From Archangium lipolyticum (GTDB lineage: Bacteria > Myxococcota > Myxococcia > Myxococcales > Myxococcaceae), in contig NZ_JANKBZ010000037.1 of assembly GCF_024623785.1 (NCBI RefSeq), forward strand, positions 1 to 64,000: DNA of 64,000 nucleotides, given 5' to 3'. The notes beneath the pieces were generated by a model. It was not told the DNA's origin, did not search any database, and was given only the letters and a program-made list of their open reading frames with translations. The position numbers and the translations under genes are program-made. This document shows positions 42,591 to 51,301 of this stretch, in pieces. How positions within the stretch are numbered: the stretch's first letter is position 1; each line of letters begins with the position of its first letter.

Positions 42591-43927
42591 AGGTGCTGGA
42601 ATTTCATGACCTGCCGCCAGCGGACAGCCTCCGGCTCGACTTCGAAGGAGCTTTCGACCCGGGGGCAGCACGGGAAGGTGCGCTGGAGCCCTTTCTTCAA
42701 GTGCTCGAGAAGTACGCGGGCGATTGGATGCCGGACGTCGTGGGAGGCAAGCGGCAACGGAAATACTCTCGCGCGGCCCTCTGGAAGGCATTGGAGGAGA
42801 GAAGCGGCGAAAGGTATACATTCTGCGGTCTCTATCGCACGGAGTGGCCCGCGCTGGACATGTCGCTCGGGCTCTACCCATCAAAGCGTCCGCCCAGGCT
42901 GGACATTGCGCTCAAGGTGCAGCCGCTCCCCTTCTTCGCGGAGGCAAAGCGCTGCCTCGATTTCGTGGAGATGGTGCGAGCCTGGGCCTCTCATTACCCG
43001 GTCACGCATGCCGCGGCCCACAGCATGGCAGACAGGGGGTTGGCGGACTCGCCCCTCTTCGGCCGCGACATGGAGACGTCCATTCGGGACGGCTTCGACA
43101 AAATCTACGAGGTGTTCTGGCTCAACGTCTTCGGCCCGAAGCTGGTGGAGTCCGTCGGCCGCGAGCGCATGCTGTCCGCACCGGCATGGAGGGTCGAAGA
43201 GCTCCCCAACGGCTGTGTCCTGCTGGTGACGCGGCCCACCGCCGCGGACTTCGCCTGCGAGGAGGCGCGCATTGCCCAGACCCGCGCCCACGCCCACCTC
43301 CGGCCGGACCTCGACTTCGACACCCTGCTGCGCACCCTGCGCGAGCGCAGCGCCACGCTGGCTACCGTGGAGCCTCGCTTCCACCCGGACGTGGCGCCGC
43401 TCCTCTCCCGCGTGGTGGATGACGTCGCCATTCACGAGCGCCAGCGGAAGATCGCCGAGCTCAACGCCTGGCAGCCTCCCGAGCCCGAGGAGTGGCGCCC
43501 CGCCAGTTCCGCCCTGCCTCCGGACGTAGAGGACCCGAAGCATGCCATCGAGCACTACGGAAGCCTCGCCGAGCTTCTCGTGGCCTTGCTGCACACCGAG
43601 GTCCCCTCCGTCTTCGACACCACGCCCGAGTCCCTCACGAATGCCGACTTCTACTTCTGGCGTGAGGATTTCCCGACCAGGCGCCCAAGAGAAGCCGTTG
43701 ACGAGCGCGCGGTACCCGCCATTGGCGCCTATCTGGGCCAGGTGCTGGTGCGCCACCTGGGCGGCCGGTGGATACCGCGCCAGAAGCTCGAAGAGGCCCA
43801 GGTTCTCGTGGGCCACCGTGTCTGGTTGCCCTTTGCCAGGGCACGCCATTACATGCGCTCGCGCCAATCGCTCCTGAACTACTCCCTCAGCCAGTTCTAC
43901 CGCGCGGCCGAGCGGCACCGGGGCTGA
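42587..43927 (+). CDS. Two-part immunity protein for the large toxin
   Basis: A 446-residue soluble protein whose ATG overlaps the stop of the toxin gene. The first part (to about 260) is distantly related to the immunity proteins at 13020 and 15401: compare VFWLNVFGPKLVESVGRERMLS and GCVLLVTRP with their FWRNFFGPPFVSMFGERL and GLVLVQPYELP. The second part (about 310-446, EHYGSLAELLVALLHTEVPSVFD to LSQFYRAAERH) has no match in those shorter proteins and seems to be an added domain. Function as immunity is inferred from the overlap and the relationship. Confidence 0.65.
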   Translation: MKVLEFHDLPPADSLRLDFEGAFDPGAAREGALEPFLQVLEKYAGDWMPDVVGGKRQRKYSRAALWKALEERSGERYTFCGLYRTEWPALDMSLGLYPSKRPPRLDIALKVQPLPFFAEAKRCLDFVEMVRAWASHYPVTHAAAHSMADRGLADSPLFGRDMETSIRDGFDKIYEVFWLNVFGPKLVESVGRERMLSAPAWRVEELPNGCVLLVTRPTAADFACEEARIAQTRAHAHLRPDLDFDTLLRTLRERSATLATVEPRFHPDVAPLLSRVVDDVAIHERQRKIAELNAWQPPEPEEWRPASSALPPDVEDPKHAIEHYGSLAELLVALLHTEVPSVFDTTPESLTNADFYFWREDFPTRRPREAVDERAVPAIGAYLGQVLVRHLGGRWIPRQKLEEAQVLVGHRVWLPFARARHYMRSRQSLLNYSLSQFYRAAERHRG

Positions 43928-43946
43928 AGGGCGGTCCCTCAGGCAC

Positions 43947-44822
43947 TCAGCGCACGGCGATGCCCCACGCGTAGTCCTCACCCACCAGCGAGCAGGAGTC
44001 ATTGTCCGCCCAGGCCCAGGCACGGTTGGGGTCGTAGGTGGGCACGGGCTTGCAGTTGTAGTCCAGGGCGTAGTCCGCGACATGGCCCCGGGCCGTGCCG
44101 CCCGCGCTCGTGTCGGTGACACAAGCCCACTCGGCGGAGAGCGCGCCGTTGTAGCTGAAGCCCACACAGGCCTGGGTGATGGGCGTATAGGAGGGCGAGT
44201 CCGGACCATAGCGGCCCTGGTTGAAGGAGTGGCCCGGGACACCCAGCGCGTAGGGCACGGAAGACACCCGCGAGGGCTCGCCCGGCAGCGAGTCGGTGAA
44301 ATACGCCCCCGTGGTCTTGTTGAAGATCATGACCTCGCGGAAGGACAGACACTCGAGCGAGCTGCTCCAGTTGCTGGCCTGGGCCGAGGGCGTGTCACGG
44401 CGCTCCACGCCCAGGGTGGTGATGGCCGAGGCGGGCTGCCAACCAGCCACCGTCCAGCCGCCACGGGCGCCATTGGAGCCCGGCCTGTCCATTTCACAGT
44501 AATAGAGGGCCTGCCGCGCGCCCTGGGTGCCACAGGGGTCCAGCCAGTACCAGTCGCTCGGGGCGCTGGGATTGCGCGCCTTCACCTCCTGGCAGCTCGC
44601 CGCCGGGTCTTTCGCGCGGGGGGGCACCTGCGAGCCGGGCCGTGGTATCTCCGGCAAGGGGGTGCCCGCATCCGGCTCCGGTTCGGAACCTCCATCCACG
44701 GGCGTGCCCGCATCGAGCGTACCCGCGTCGGGCGTGGGCTCGGGCGGTGGGTGGGGACAGCCAGACAAGGCCGCGAGGGCGAAGGCGGCGGCCAACGAAC
44801 GGACACACGAGCGGTTGCGCAT
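43947..44822 (-). CDS. Fibrinogen-like domain lipoprotein
   Basis: A 291-residue lipoprotein starting MRNRSCVRSLAAAFALAALSGC with C22 lipidated. A Pro/Asp/Gly-rich linker (about 25-75) leads to a domain that begins ASCQEVKARNPSAPSDWYWL, continues with YYCEMDRPGSNGARGGWTVAGW and ends with WAWADNDSCSLVGEDYAWGIAVR. The Cys-x-E and CxMD...GGWT elements fit the fibrinogen C-terminal (FReD) family, which usually binds sugars or acetylated groups. It is probably displayed on the cell surface. The ATG at 44822 starts the signal peptide. A paralogous protein is encoded just upstream at 44909-46342. Confidence 0.75.
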   Translation of the reverse strand: MRNRSCVRSLAAAFALAALSGCPHPPPEPTPDAGTLDAGTPVDGGSEPEPDAGTPLPEIPRPGSQVPPRAKDPAASCQEVKARNPSAPSDWYWLDPCGTQGARQALYYCEMDRPGSNGARGGWTVAGWQPASAITTLGVERRDTPSAQASNWSSSLECLSFREVMIFNKTTGAYFTDSLPGEPSRVSSVPYALGVPGHSFNQGRYGPDSPSYTPITQACVGFSYNGALSAEWACVTDTSAGGTARGHVADYALDYNCKPVPTYDPNRAWAWADNDSCSLVGEDYAWGIAVR

Positions 44823-44908
44823 GATGGGGGCTCTCCAAAAAGACACGAGCACCCGGAGTCCGCACGGGCCCTCCGGGTGCTCATGAAGGAATCCAGACGC
44901 TCGGACTC

Positions 44909-46342
44909 TCAGCGGACGGCGATGCCCCACAGGTAGTCCTGGCCGACCAGGGAGCAGGTGGAGTCATTGGCCCAGGCCCAGGCCCTGGACGGGTCATAGG
45001 CGGGGGCGGGGTTGCAGTTGTAGTCCAGGGCGTAGTCGGCGATGTGGCCCCGGGCGGTGCCGCCCACCGTGTAATCCGTCACACAGGCCCAGTCGGCGAA
45101 GATGCTGCCGTCATAGTTGTAGCCCACGCAGCCCTGGGTGATGGGGGTGTAGAAGGGCGAGTCCGGCCCGTAGCGGCCCTGGTTGAAGGAGTGGCCCGCC
45201 TCGCCCAGCGCATAGGGCACGGAGGTCACCCGGAACTGGCTGCCCTTGAGCGTGTCGGTGAAGAACTGGCCGTGGGTCTTGTTGAAGACCATGACCTCGT
45301 TGAAGGGGAGGCACGTGAGCGGGCGCGACCAGTTGGTGGCGCTGTTCGACTGGACGCCGCGCTTCTCCAGGCCGAGGGTGGTGGTGGCCGAGGCCTCCTG
45401 CCAGCCGGGCACCGTCCAGCCGCCCTTGATGCCGTTGGCCCCCACCTTGTCCATGTCGCAGAAATAGGTGTCCTTCTGCGCGCCCTGGGTACCGCACGGG
45501 TCCAGGTTGTACCAGCCGGTCACCGCGTTGGGACTGCGCGTCTTCACGGCCTGGCAGCTCGAATCCGGATCAATGCCAGGATTCTGGATGATGAGACACT
45601 CCTGGGGCGCCCAGTTGATCGTGAACACCACGTCGTTGAAGTCGTTGTCGGCGGAACCGTCGCGGTTGAGGTCCTCGAAGCCCATCACCAGCCGCTGCGC
45701 GTCCGCATGGTGGACGATGAGCCCGTGGCGCTTCTTGGCGGCCGTCGACTCCGGGTTGAGGGCGTCCACCGTGTAGTAGGTGGGCTTGTTGAAGTCCACC
45801 GCGGAGCCATTCCAGCCATCCGCCACCAGGTAGAAGCCGATACGCGAGCCCTTGGAGAAGGTGGTGTCCAGGCCGGTGCCGAGCAGGAAGCGATTGCCCT
45901 GCACCAGATTGCCACCGCTGCCCACGGCCGAGGAGTTGGAGAAGATGATGTTGGCCTGGCGGGTGGCCAGCGGCACGCTCGAGGGCGGCGCGCCATCCTG
46001 ATAGACGAAGTAGCCCAGCGCGTTCTTGTTGCCGGCCCCCTCGCTGTAGAAGGACACCCACACCTTGCACAGGTCCTGCCCCACCAGCAGGTCCGGCACC
46101 AGGTTGGGCGGGAGCAGCTCGGGATGCACGATGGGCACCGACTGGGACTCCGCCAGGGCGGCGGCGATGTCATTCTTCAGCTGCTGGGTGAAGGTGTCAT
46201 TGGTGGCCGGGGTGACCCCGGTCGGCACCAGGGCCGACTCCACCTGGCCTGGCTGCTCGGAAACGGCGTCGGGGCCACCACACCCCACGCCAACGGCCAC
46301 CAGTGCACCAGCCATCAGCCGGTTCTTGAAACGATTGCGCAT
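44909..46342 (-). CDS. DUF4114 plus fibrinogen-like domain lipoprotein
   Basis: A 477-residue lipoprotein starting MRNRFKNRLMAGALVAVGVGC (C21 lipidated). The central part (about 80-265) ends with GFEDLNRDGSADNDFNDVVFTI, the signature of a DUF4114 domain, which is often found in calcium-binding secreted proteins. The last 200 residues (SSCQAVKTRSPNAVTGWYNL to DYLWGIAVR) are a fibrinogen-like domain closely related to that of the protein at 43947-44822, so the two arose by duplication with different N-terminal parts. ATG 46342 follows GAGGAAG. It is in line with the large gene upstream, 84 bases away. Confidence 0.8.
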   Translation of the reverse strand: MRNRFKNRLMAGALVAVGVGCGGPDAVSEQPGQVESALVPTGVTPATNDTFTQQLKNDIAAALAESQSVPIVHPELLPPNLVPDLLVGQDLCKVWVSFYSEGAGNKNALGYFVYQDGAPPSSVPLATRQANIIFSNSSAVGSGGNLVQGNRFLLGTGLDTTFSKGSRIGFYLVADGWNGSAVDFNKPTYYTVDALNPESTAAKKRHGLIVHHADAQRLVMGFEDLNRDGSADNDFNDVVFTINWAPQECLIIQNPGIDPDSSCQAVKTRSPNAVTGWYNLDPCGTQGAQKDTYFCDMDKVGANGIKGGWTVPGWQEASATTTLGLEKRGVQSNSATNWSRPLTCLPFNEVMVFNKTHGQFFTDTLKGSQFRVTSVPYALGEAGHSFNQGRYGPDSPFYTPITQGCVGYNYDGSIFADWACVTDYTVGGTARGHIADYALDYNCNPAPAYDPSRAWAWANDSTCSLVGQDYLWGIAVR

Positions 46343-46426
46343 GAAACGTCTTCCTCGAGGAAAAGGGGTGATAGCCACCCCAGGGGCGGAGCCCGGCAGG
46401 CCCCAGCCCCCCGGGGAGTCACGGCA

Positions 46427-49400
46427 TTACGGCCGGGTGGACACGGGCGCCGGGTACAGGCGCGTGCCGGGGATGAGGCTCTTGGGCTCGCTCTGGCTCG
46501 CCCAGAAGAGCTGCATCAGCGTGGGCGTCGCCGAGTTCTTGTAATACTCCACCTTGACGGGGACCAGGGCGCCCGCCGTCAGGCCGATGGGCGCCGAGGC
46601 GGTCTGCCCCGGGTTGGCCTGGGTGTCGATGACCAGGTTGTTGTTCACCCACACCCGGGCCGGGTGGTTGGCGTTGATGGAGAAGGTATAGGCCTGCGAG
46701 TAGGCGGGGATGGTGGTGCCCGTCCACCGCACCGAGTAGCCATCCGGATTGAGGATGTCCTGCGGCAGCGGGTTGTTCTGGTTGCCGTCCAGGAAGAGCG
46801 TGTACTCGGAGCGGGTGAACTCGAACTTCTGGAAGTTGGAGCCGTTGAAGTAGTCCGCCGTCAGACCGTAGCCCACGCTGGTGCCGGCGGGCGAGGGCAG
46901 CACGCGCACGGACGCGGGCCTGGCGTACTGGACGAGCGGCACCGCGCCACTGGCACTGGTGCCCGTGGCCTCCACGCGCGCGGTGACGGTGTAGACGCCA
47001 GCGCCGAGCGGCACGGGCCAGGCGAAGGGCGCGGACGTCTTGGCGCCCTGGCTCACCCCATCCACGAACACCTCCACCTTGTTGATGGTGGCGTACAGGC
47101 CCTGCACCTCCACGTCCACCATGACATTGGCCGGGGCCAGGTAGGTGGTCTGGTCCAGCGGGCTGCGGATGCGGATGGGCACCGGGTTGTTGACCGCCGG
47201 GGTCATGCTGGAGGAGGTGATGACGGAGGCGGTGGCCTGCGTGGGCGGCTGCCACTGGAGGCTCACGTTCGCGTTCCCGGTCCCCTCGTAGTACTCGAGC
47301 AGCACGCTGTAGCGCTTGCCGGCTTCCAGGAAGATGGTCCCGCTGTCCAGGGTGGAGGCGTGGCTGGTCCAGTTGTCGATGATCAGCTTGCCATTCACCC
47401 ACAACCGCACGCCCTCGTCGCTCTGGGTATAGAACCAGTAGCGGCCGGTGTACTTGTCGGGGAAGTTCGTGTCGAAGGGCGTGGTGATGTCACCCGTATA
47501 CCGGGAGGAGAAGTTGTCCGCGTTGACGCCGGGATAGGGCGCGTTGGTGCCCCAGCTCCAGTTCACGCTCGTCTCCACCCGGTTGTAGACATACGGCTCG
47601 CTCACGGTGGTGTTGTTGAAGTACCGGGCGTTGAGTCCCTTGGGAATGGTCTTGCAATCACCGTTGGAGCACGACGCGCTGTTGAGGCCGCACGAGGTGC
47701 CGTTGGCCGCCAGGGTATCCGTCGCGGTGCAGACGGTGGAGACGCCATCACACGTCTCCGCCACGTCGCAGAAGCCGCGCGAGGGCCGGCAGATGGTGCC
47801 CGCGTTCACCGCGCCGCAGACGCCATCCGAGGCGGCGCCAGCCAGCCGGCTGCAAGCCTGGCAGTCATTGGGGCTCCCGTCGCCACACGCCGAGTTGCAG
47901 CACACCCCGTCCACACAGAAGCCGCTCTGGCACTGGGCACTGGTCGTGCAGAAGAAGCCATTGGCGTAGCCGATGGTGAAGTTGCCGTCCGCCTTGGAAC
48001 CCTTGTAGTCGATGGAGTGGTTGGCGGTGGCGTAGCCGTTGTAGGTCGCCGTGAAGCTCTGCGGCCCCAGCGGCGCCGAGCCCGGCACGGGCCAGTTGTA
48101 GGAGAAGTTGCCGCTGGCATCCGCCTGCACCGTGGCGATGGCCGTACCGCTCGAGAAGAAGGTCATCGTCCCCAGGGTGACGGCATTGCCGGAGGCGGCG
48201 AGCCTCACCCGGGCCGACAACCCCACCGAGGTGCCCGGAGCAATCACCGCTCCGTTGGCGGGGCTGAGGATGGTGGTGATCGTCTCCAGGCCGTTGACGG
48301 TCGGCCGCGGAGGAACGATGACGCTGAAGGTCACGGTCTTCTCCACCATGCCGCTCCGGGTGCCATAGGACACCTTGATGGACACGGGGATGACGGAGCT
48401 CTCGGGCAGGTTGGCGGGCATCGTCACCGTCACCACGTCCACGGCCTCCTGGCCCGGCTCCAGCGTGAGCGAGGGATTGTTGTGGCTGACGACCATGCCC
48501 GGCCAGTTGCCGCTGGGGACCAGGGTATAGGTGTTGCGGGTGTAGCCCGTGTTCCGGACCCGGACGGTGAAGCTGGTGGTCTGCGGGACGGCCAGCAGGG
48601 GCTCGAGCACCACCGACGGCGGCGTCAGGGTGACGTCCACGTTGAGCGAGCCGTAGCAGGACATGGCCAGGGTGGCGAAGATGGTGGGCACGTCGCCCTC
48701 GTGGCCAGTGAGCACCCAGCTGCCATTCTTGGCGGCGGAGCCGGTGCCGCAGTAGTTGTTGGCCGAGGTGCACTGCTGGTTGGCCAGCCAGGTGAGGGCG
48801 TTGGCCACGGTGGCGTTCTCGTCCTGGCGCACCTGGAGCTGGCAGAGCGCGTAGAGCGCGATGCCCGTGGTGTACACGTTGGGGCTGCCGATGCTGACAT
48901 CACCCCAGCCGCCACCGCTGTAGCGGCTGAGCAGCTCGTCGCGCATGGCCGCCACGCTGGCGTTGTTGGCGGGATTGCGGCCATCCTGCACCGTGCCGAT
49001 GGCCGCGAAGGCCACGTCCTGCGGGAGCCAGGCACCCGCGGAGCGCACGTACCGGCCCTCGAGCGAGTCAGCCATGTTCTTCAAGAACAGACTGTAGTTG
49101 TCGCGCTGCAGGGGAGGGATGCCGCTGCCCACGTCCAGCAGGGCGCGGGTGGCCACCGCCATGTACGCGGTGGGCATCTGCCAGCCCAGGGTGACCGGGT
49201 TGGAGCCGTGGTCCTGGGGCATGTAGGCGCTCGTCACGCCCTGCAACGCCTTGCCATCCACGGGGTTGGTGAACTTGTAGCCGGCCGTGGCGCCCATGGC
49301 CCAGTCGACGGCCTTCTGCAGCTTGGGCAGGTACACGTCGCTGTCGTACTGCGAGTAGCCCGCCAGACCGAAGGCGTTGTAGGCGGTCTTGATGTACGTG

Positions 49401-49795
49401 TAGGAACCGCTGTGCGTCCAGGAGCCGTTCGCGAGCTGCTCAGTCGAGAGGAAGCTGGCCAGGTAACCGGTGCCGGTGGTCTGGCTGGTATTCACCTGGT
49501 AGCCCGTGTACGCCGCGAGCGAGGCGCCATACAGAGGCGCGCCCACGCGGTGGCAGGCGCCGCAGCCGTTGGTCTTGGTCCACGTCACCGTGTCCGGAAC
49601 GACGAAGTTCAGACCCCGCTGTGCATAGACATCCAACTCCTGGGCCGTGAGCCTCGAGAACATCTGCCCCACGTCGTTGGACCGCGCCTGCTCCGGTTGC
49701 GGCTCGGGCCGAGGCTCCTCCGCCGAGGTACACCCCACCACTGCCAATGCCGACAGCGCGAGCGCCGCGGCAAGACGACTCCAATGCTTGTTCAT
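46427..49795 (-). CDS. Large multidomain lipoprotein with haem-binding motif and two PA14 domains
   Basis: A 1122-residue exported lipoprotein (lipobox VVGC, C22). In order: a CxxCH haem-binding motif C78-G-A-C-H82 (NGCGACHRVG); about 90-385 a helical region like terpene-cyclase toroids (LSTEQLANGSWTHSG, SGGGWGDVSIGSPNVYTTG); about 395-600 Ig-like strands (VTFSVIVPPRPTVNG); about 605-690 a cysteine-rich stretch (FCTTSAQCQSGFCVDGVCCNS); then two PA14 domains at about 720-850 (GLNARYFNNTTVSEPYVYN) and 975-1115 (GLTADYFNGSNFQKFEFTR). The domain combination is unusual. Role unknown, perhaps surface carbohydrate binding or electron transfer. It is probably the first gene of a three-gene lipoprotein run. 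Confidence 0.8.
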   Translation of the reverse strand: MNKHWSRLAAALALSALAVVGCTSAEEPRPEPQPEQARSNDVGQMFSRLTAQELDVYAQRGLNFVVPDTVTWTKTNGCGACHRVGAPLYGASLAAYTGYQVNTSQTTGTGYLASFLSTEQLANGSWTHSGSYTYIKTAYNAFGLAGYSQYDSDVYLPKLQKAVDWAMGATAGYKFTNPVDGKALQGVTSAYMPQDHGSNPVTLGWQMPTAYMAVATRALLDVGSGIPPLQRDNYSLFLKNMADSLEGRYVRSAGAWLPQDVAFAAIGTVQDGRNPANNASVAAMRDELLSRYSGGGWGDVSIGSPNVYTTGIALYALCQLQVRQDENATVANALTWLANQQCTSANNYCGTGSAAKNGSWVLTGHEGDVPTIFATLAMSCYGSLNVDVTLTPPSVVLEPLLAVPQTTSFTVRVRNTGYTRNTYTLVPSGNWPGMVVSHNNPSLTLEPGQEAVDVVTVTMPANLPESSVIPVSIKVSYGTRSGMVEKTVTFSVIVPPRPTVNGLETITTILSPANGAVIAPGTSVGLSARVRLAASGNAVTLGTMTFFSSGTAIATVQADASGNFSYNWPVPGSAPLGPQSFTATYNGYATANHSIDYKGSKADGNFTIGYANGFFCTTSAQCQSGFCVDGVCCNSACGDGSPNDCQACSRLAGAASDGVCGAVNAGTICRPSRGFCDVAETCDGVSTVCTATDTLAANGTSCGLNSASCSNGDCKTIPKGLNARYFNNTTVSEPYVYNRVETSVNWSWGTNAPYPGVNADNFSSRYTGDITTPFDTNFPDKYTGRYWFYTQSDEGVRLWVNGKLIIDNWTSHASTLDSGTIFLEAGKRYSVLLEYYEGTGNANVSLQWQPPTQATASVITSSSMTPAVNNPVPIRIRSPLDQTTYLAPANVMVDVEVQGLYATINKVEVFVDGVSQGAKTSAPFAWPVPLGAGVYTVTARVEATGTSASGAVPLVQYARPASVRVLPSPAGTSVGYGLTADYFNGSNFQKFEFTRSEYTLFLDGNQNNPLPQDILNPDGYSVRWTGTTIPAYSQAYTFSINANHPARVWVNNNLVIDTQANPGQTASAPIGLTAGALVPVKVEYYKNSATPTLMQLFWASQSEPKSLIPGTRLYPAPVSTRP

Positions 49796-50275
49796 GCTGC
49801 TCCTTCACCTGTTCTTCAGGAGTTTTCGAGACATGCGCCGCAGATGACGGGCCCCCCCTGGCGCGCATGTCTCTCGAGCAGAGCGTTGAAAGGCTCAGGC
49901 CCCGGGTACACCTCACCTGGGCTGACGCACCTCTGCCTATGCCTTTCGTGACCCCTCAAGGAATTCGATTCCGCCTATAGCTAATTGAAAATATTCCCCG
50001 AAGCAAAGCACTGTGACGAAAACTTCACACAGCGCGTGCCCTTGAATTCTGAGAATTTGTTCGAGAGATGTCGGCGATGCACCGAGCCAGGGCGGCGCTT
50101 CGTGGACCCGCTCAAAGCCATACGCACATGAGGTGATGTGAAGACGGCGGGCACGGCCTCGCTTGTCCGCCTGTCGTCAGGGCCACCGGGCGAGGGCCTG
50201 CCCCGGGATGCTCACAACGCCTGACGGCCTCCTCAGTCTCCAGCGCGGTGCACTTCCAGCCACGTGGAGACAATC
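49796..50275. promoter_or_regulatory. Divergent intergenic region with AT-rich core and inverted repeat
   Basis: No gene was found in these 480 bases between two divergent genes. The region from about 49970 to 50065 is clearly richer in AT than its surroundings and is the likely promoter area. It contains TGTGA (50012-50016) and TCACA (50025-50029), an inverted repeat with an eight-base spacer that recalls the half-sites of CRP/FNR-type regulators, although the usual spacer is six. No confident -35/-10 pair could be set. Confidence 0.35.
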
Positions 50276-51286
50276 ATGCCGACCGACACACAGCAGGCCT
50301 CATCCACCCAGGAGCAGTCCAATGCCAAGGCCCCGGACGTCCGTTTCGATGGAGAGCTCGAGGGCTATACCTTCCTGGCCGGGAAGCTCGAGCGCGCGTA
50401 CACCCAGCGCGACGTCCGGAGCACATGGGATCTGATCATCCCGGGTGCCTACCTGGAGTTCACGGAGGCCACGAACCTGCTCTTCTATGACCGCGCGGCG
50501 GGAGTGGGAGAGTTCTACCTGCCGAGCGGAGAAGGGGGAGCGCCCCAACTCCTGAAGCGTCACACCGACTGGCGCCGTGGCTGGGACCTCATCGTCCCGG
50601 GCACCTTCCTGGAGGCCAGCAGGGGCGACTCCCTGGTCTTCTACGATCGCGAGGCAGGGCTGGGAGAGCTCTACGGAATGGACGGAGAGGGGGGCGTCTT
50701 CCGCGCCGCCCGATTCACGAACTGGCGCCGCACCTGGAGCGCCATCCTTCCCATCCACTCCCTGGACGTGGCTCCCGACGCCACGCGGGCCTTCGCGTCA
50801 CTCCTCTTCTACGACCGGTCCGAGGGCCACGGGGAGTTCTACGCGACGGATGGACAGGGGAACCTCTCCCGGGTGGCGCGTCACACGAACTGGCGCCGCA
50901 CCTGGGACCTGCTCGTCCCCTTCACCCAGTCCACCAGTGACGCCAACCGCACCGTGTTGGTGTTCTACGACCGGAACGCGGGGCACGGAGAGCTGCACGC
51001 GGTGGATGGGCACGGAGGCCTCGTCCCGCTGGCGGCGTACACGAACTGGCGCCGCACCTGGGACATGATCATCCCGTGCAGGATCTCCGACACCGGCGCC
51101 AACGGCCTGTTGTTCTACGACCGGAACGCGGGGCAGGGAGAGCTATACGCGGTGGACGGACGCGGCAGCATCTCCCGGGTGGCGCGCTACACGAACTGGC
51201 GCCGGACCTGGGATGCCATCGTGTTCGGCACCCTGGCCGGCTCCGGGCCCATCCTCGACCCGAGCCTGCTCTTCTACGAGCGGTAG
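50276..51286 (+). CDS. Six-repeat beta-propeller-like protein (LFYDR/NWRRTWD units)
   Basis: A 336-residue protein of six imperfect repeats of about 50 residues, each containing LLFYDRxxGxGEFYxxDGxG and then (T)NWRRTWDxIxPG. Six such units suit a beta-propeller. No signal peptide is visible (start MPTDTQQASST), so it may be cytoplasmic or secreted by another route; similar repeats occur in secreted proteins of bacteria and fungi with unknown function. ATG 50276 has GGAGA nine bases upstream, overlapping a GTG at 50264. The repeats at positions 3-6 are more alike than the first, suggesting recent unit duplication. Confidence 0.75.
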   Translation: MPTDTQQASSTQEQSNAKAPDVRFDGELEGYTFLAGKLERAYTQRDVRSTWDLIIPGAYLEFTEATNLLFYDRAAGVGEFYLPSGEGGAPQLLKRHTDWRRGWDLIVPGTFLEASRGDSLVFYDREAGLGELYGMDGEGGVFRAARFTNWRRTWSAILPIHSLDVAPDATRAFASLLFYDRSEGHGEFYATDGQGNLSRVARHTNWRRTWDLLVPFTQSTSDANRTVLVFYDRNAGHGELHAVDGHGGLVPLAAYTNWRRTWDMIIPCRISDTGANGLLFYDRNAGQGELYAVDGRGSISRVARYTNWRRTWDAIVFGTLAGSGPILDPSLLFYER

Positions 51287-51301
51287 GAGCGCTCGGAAAC
51301 C

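Noticed and set aside
45044-49951. A 1635-codon open frame on the plus strand
   Set aside because: It is the antisense shadow of three well-supported minus-strand lipoprotein genes. Its composition (runs of His, Arg, Gly, Val) has no domain, and long shadow frames are normal at this GC content.
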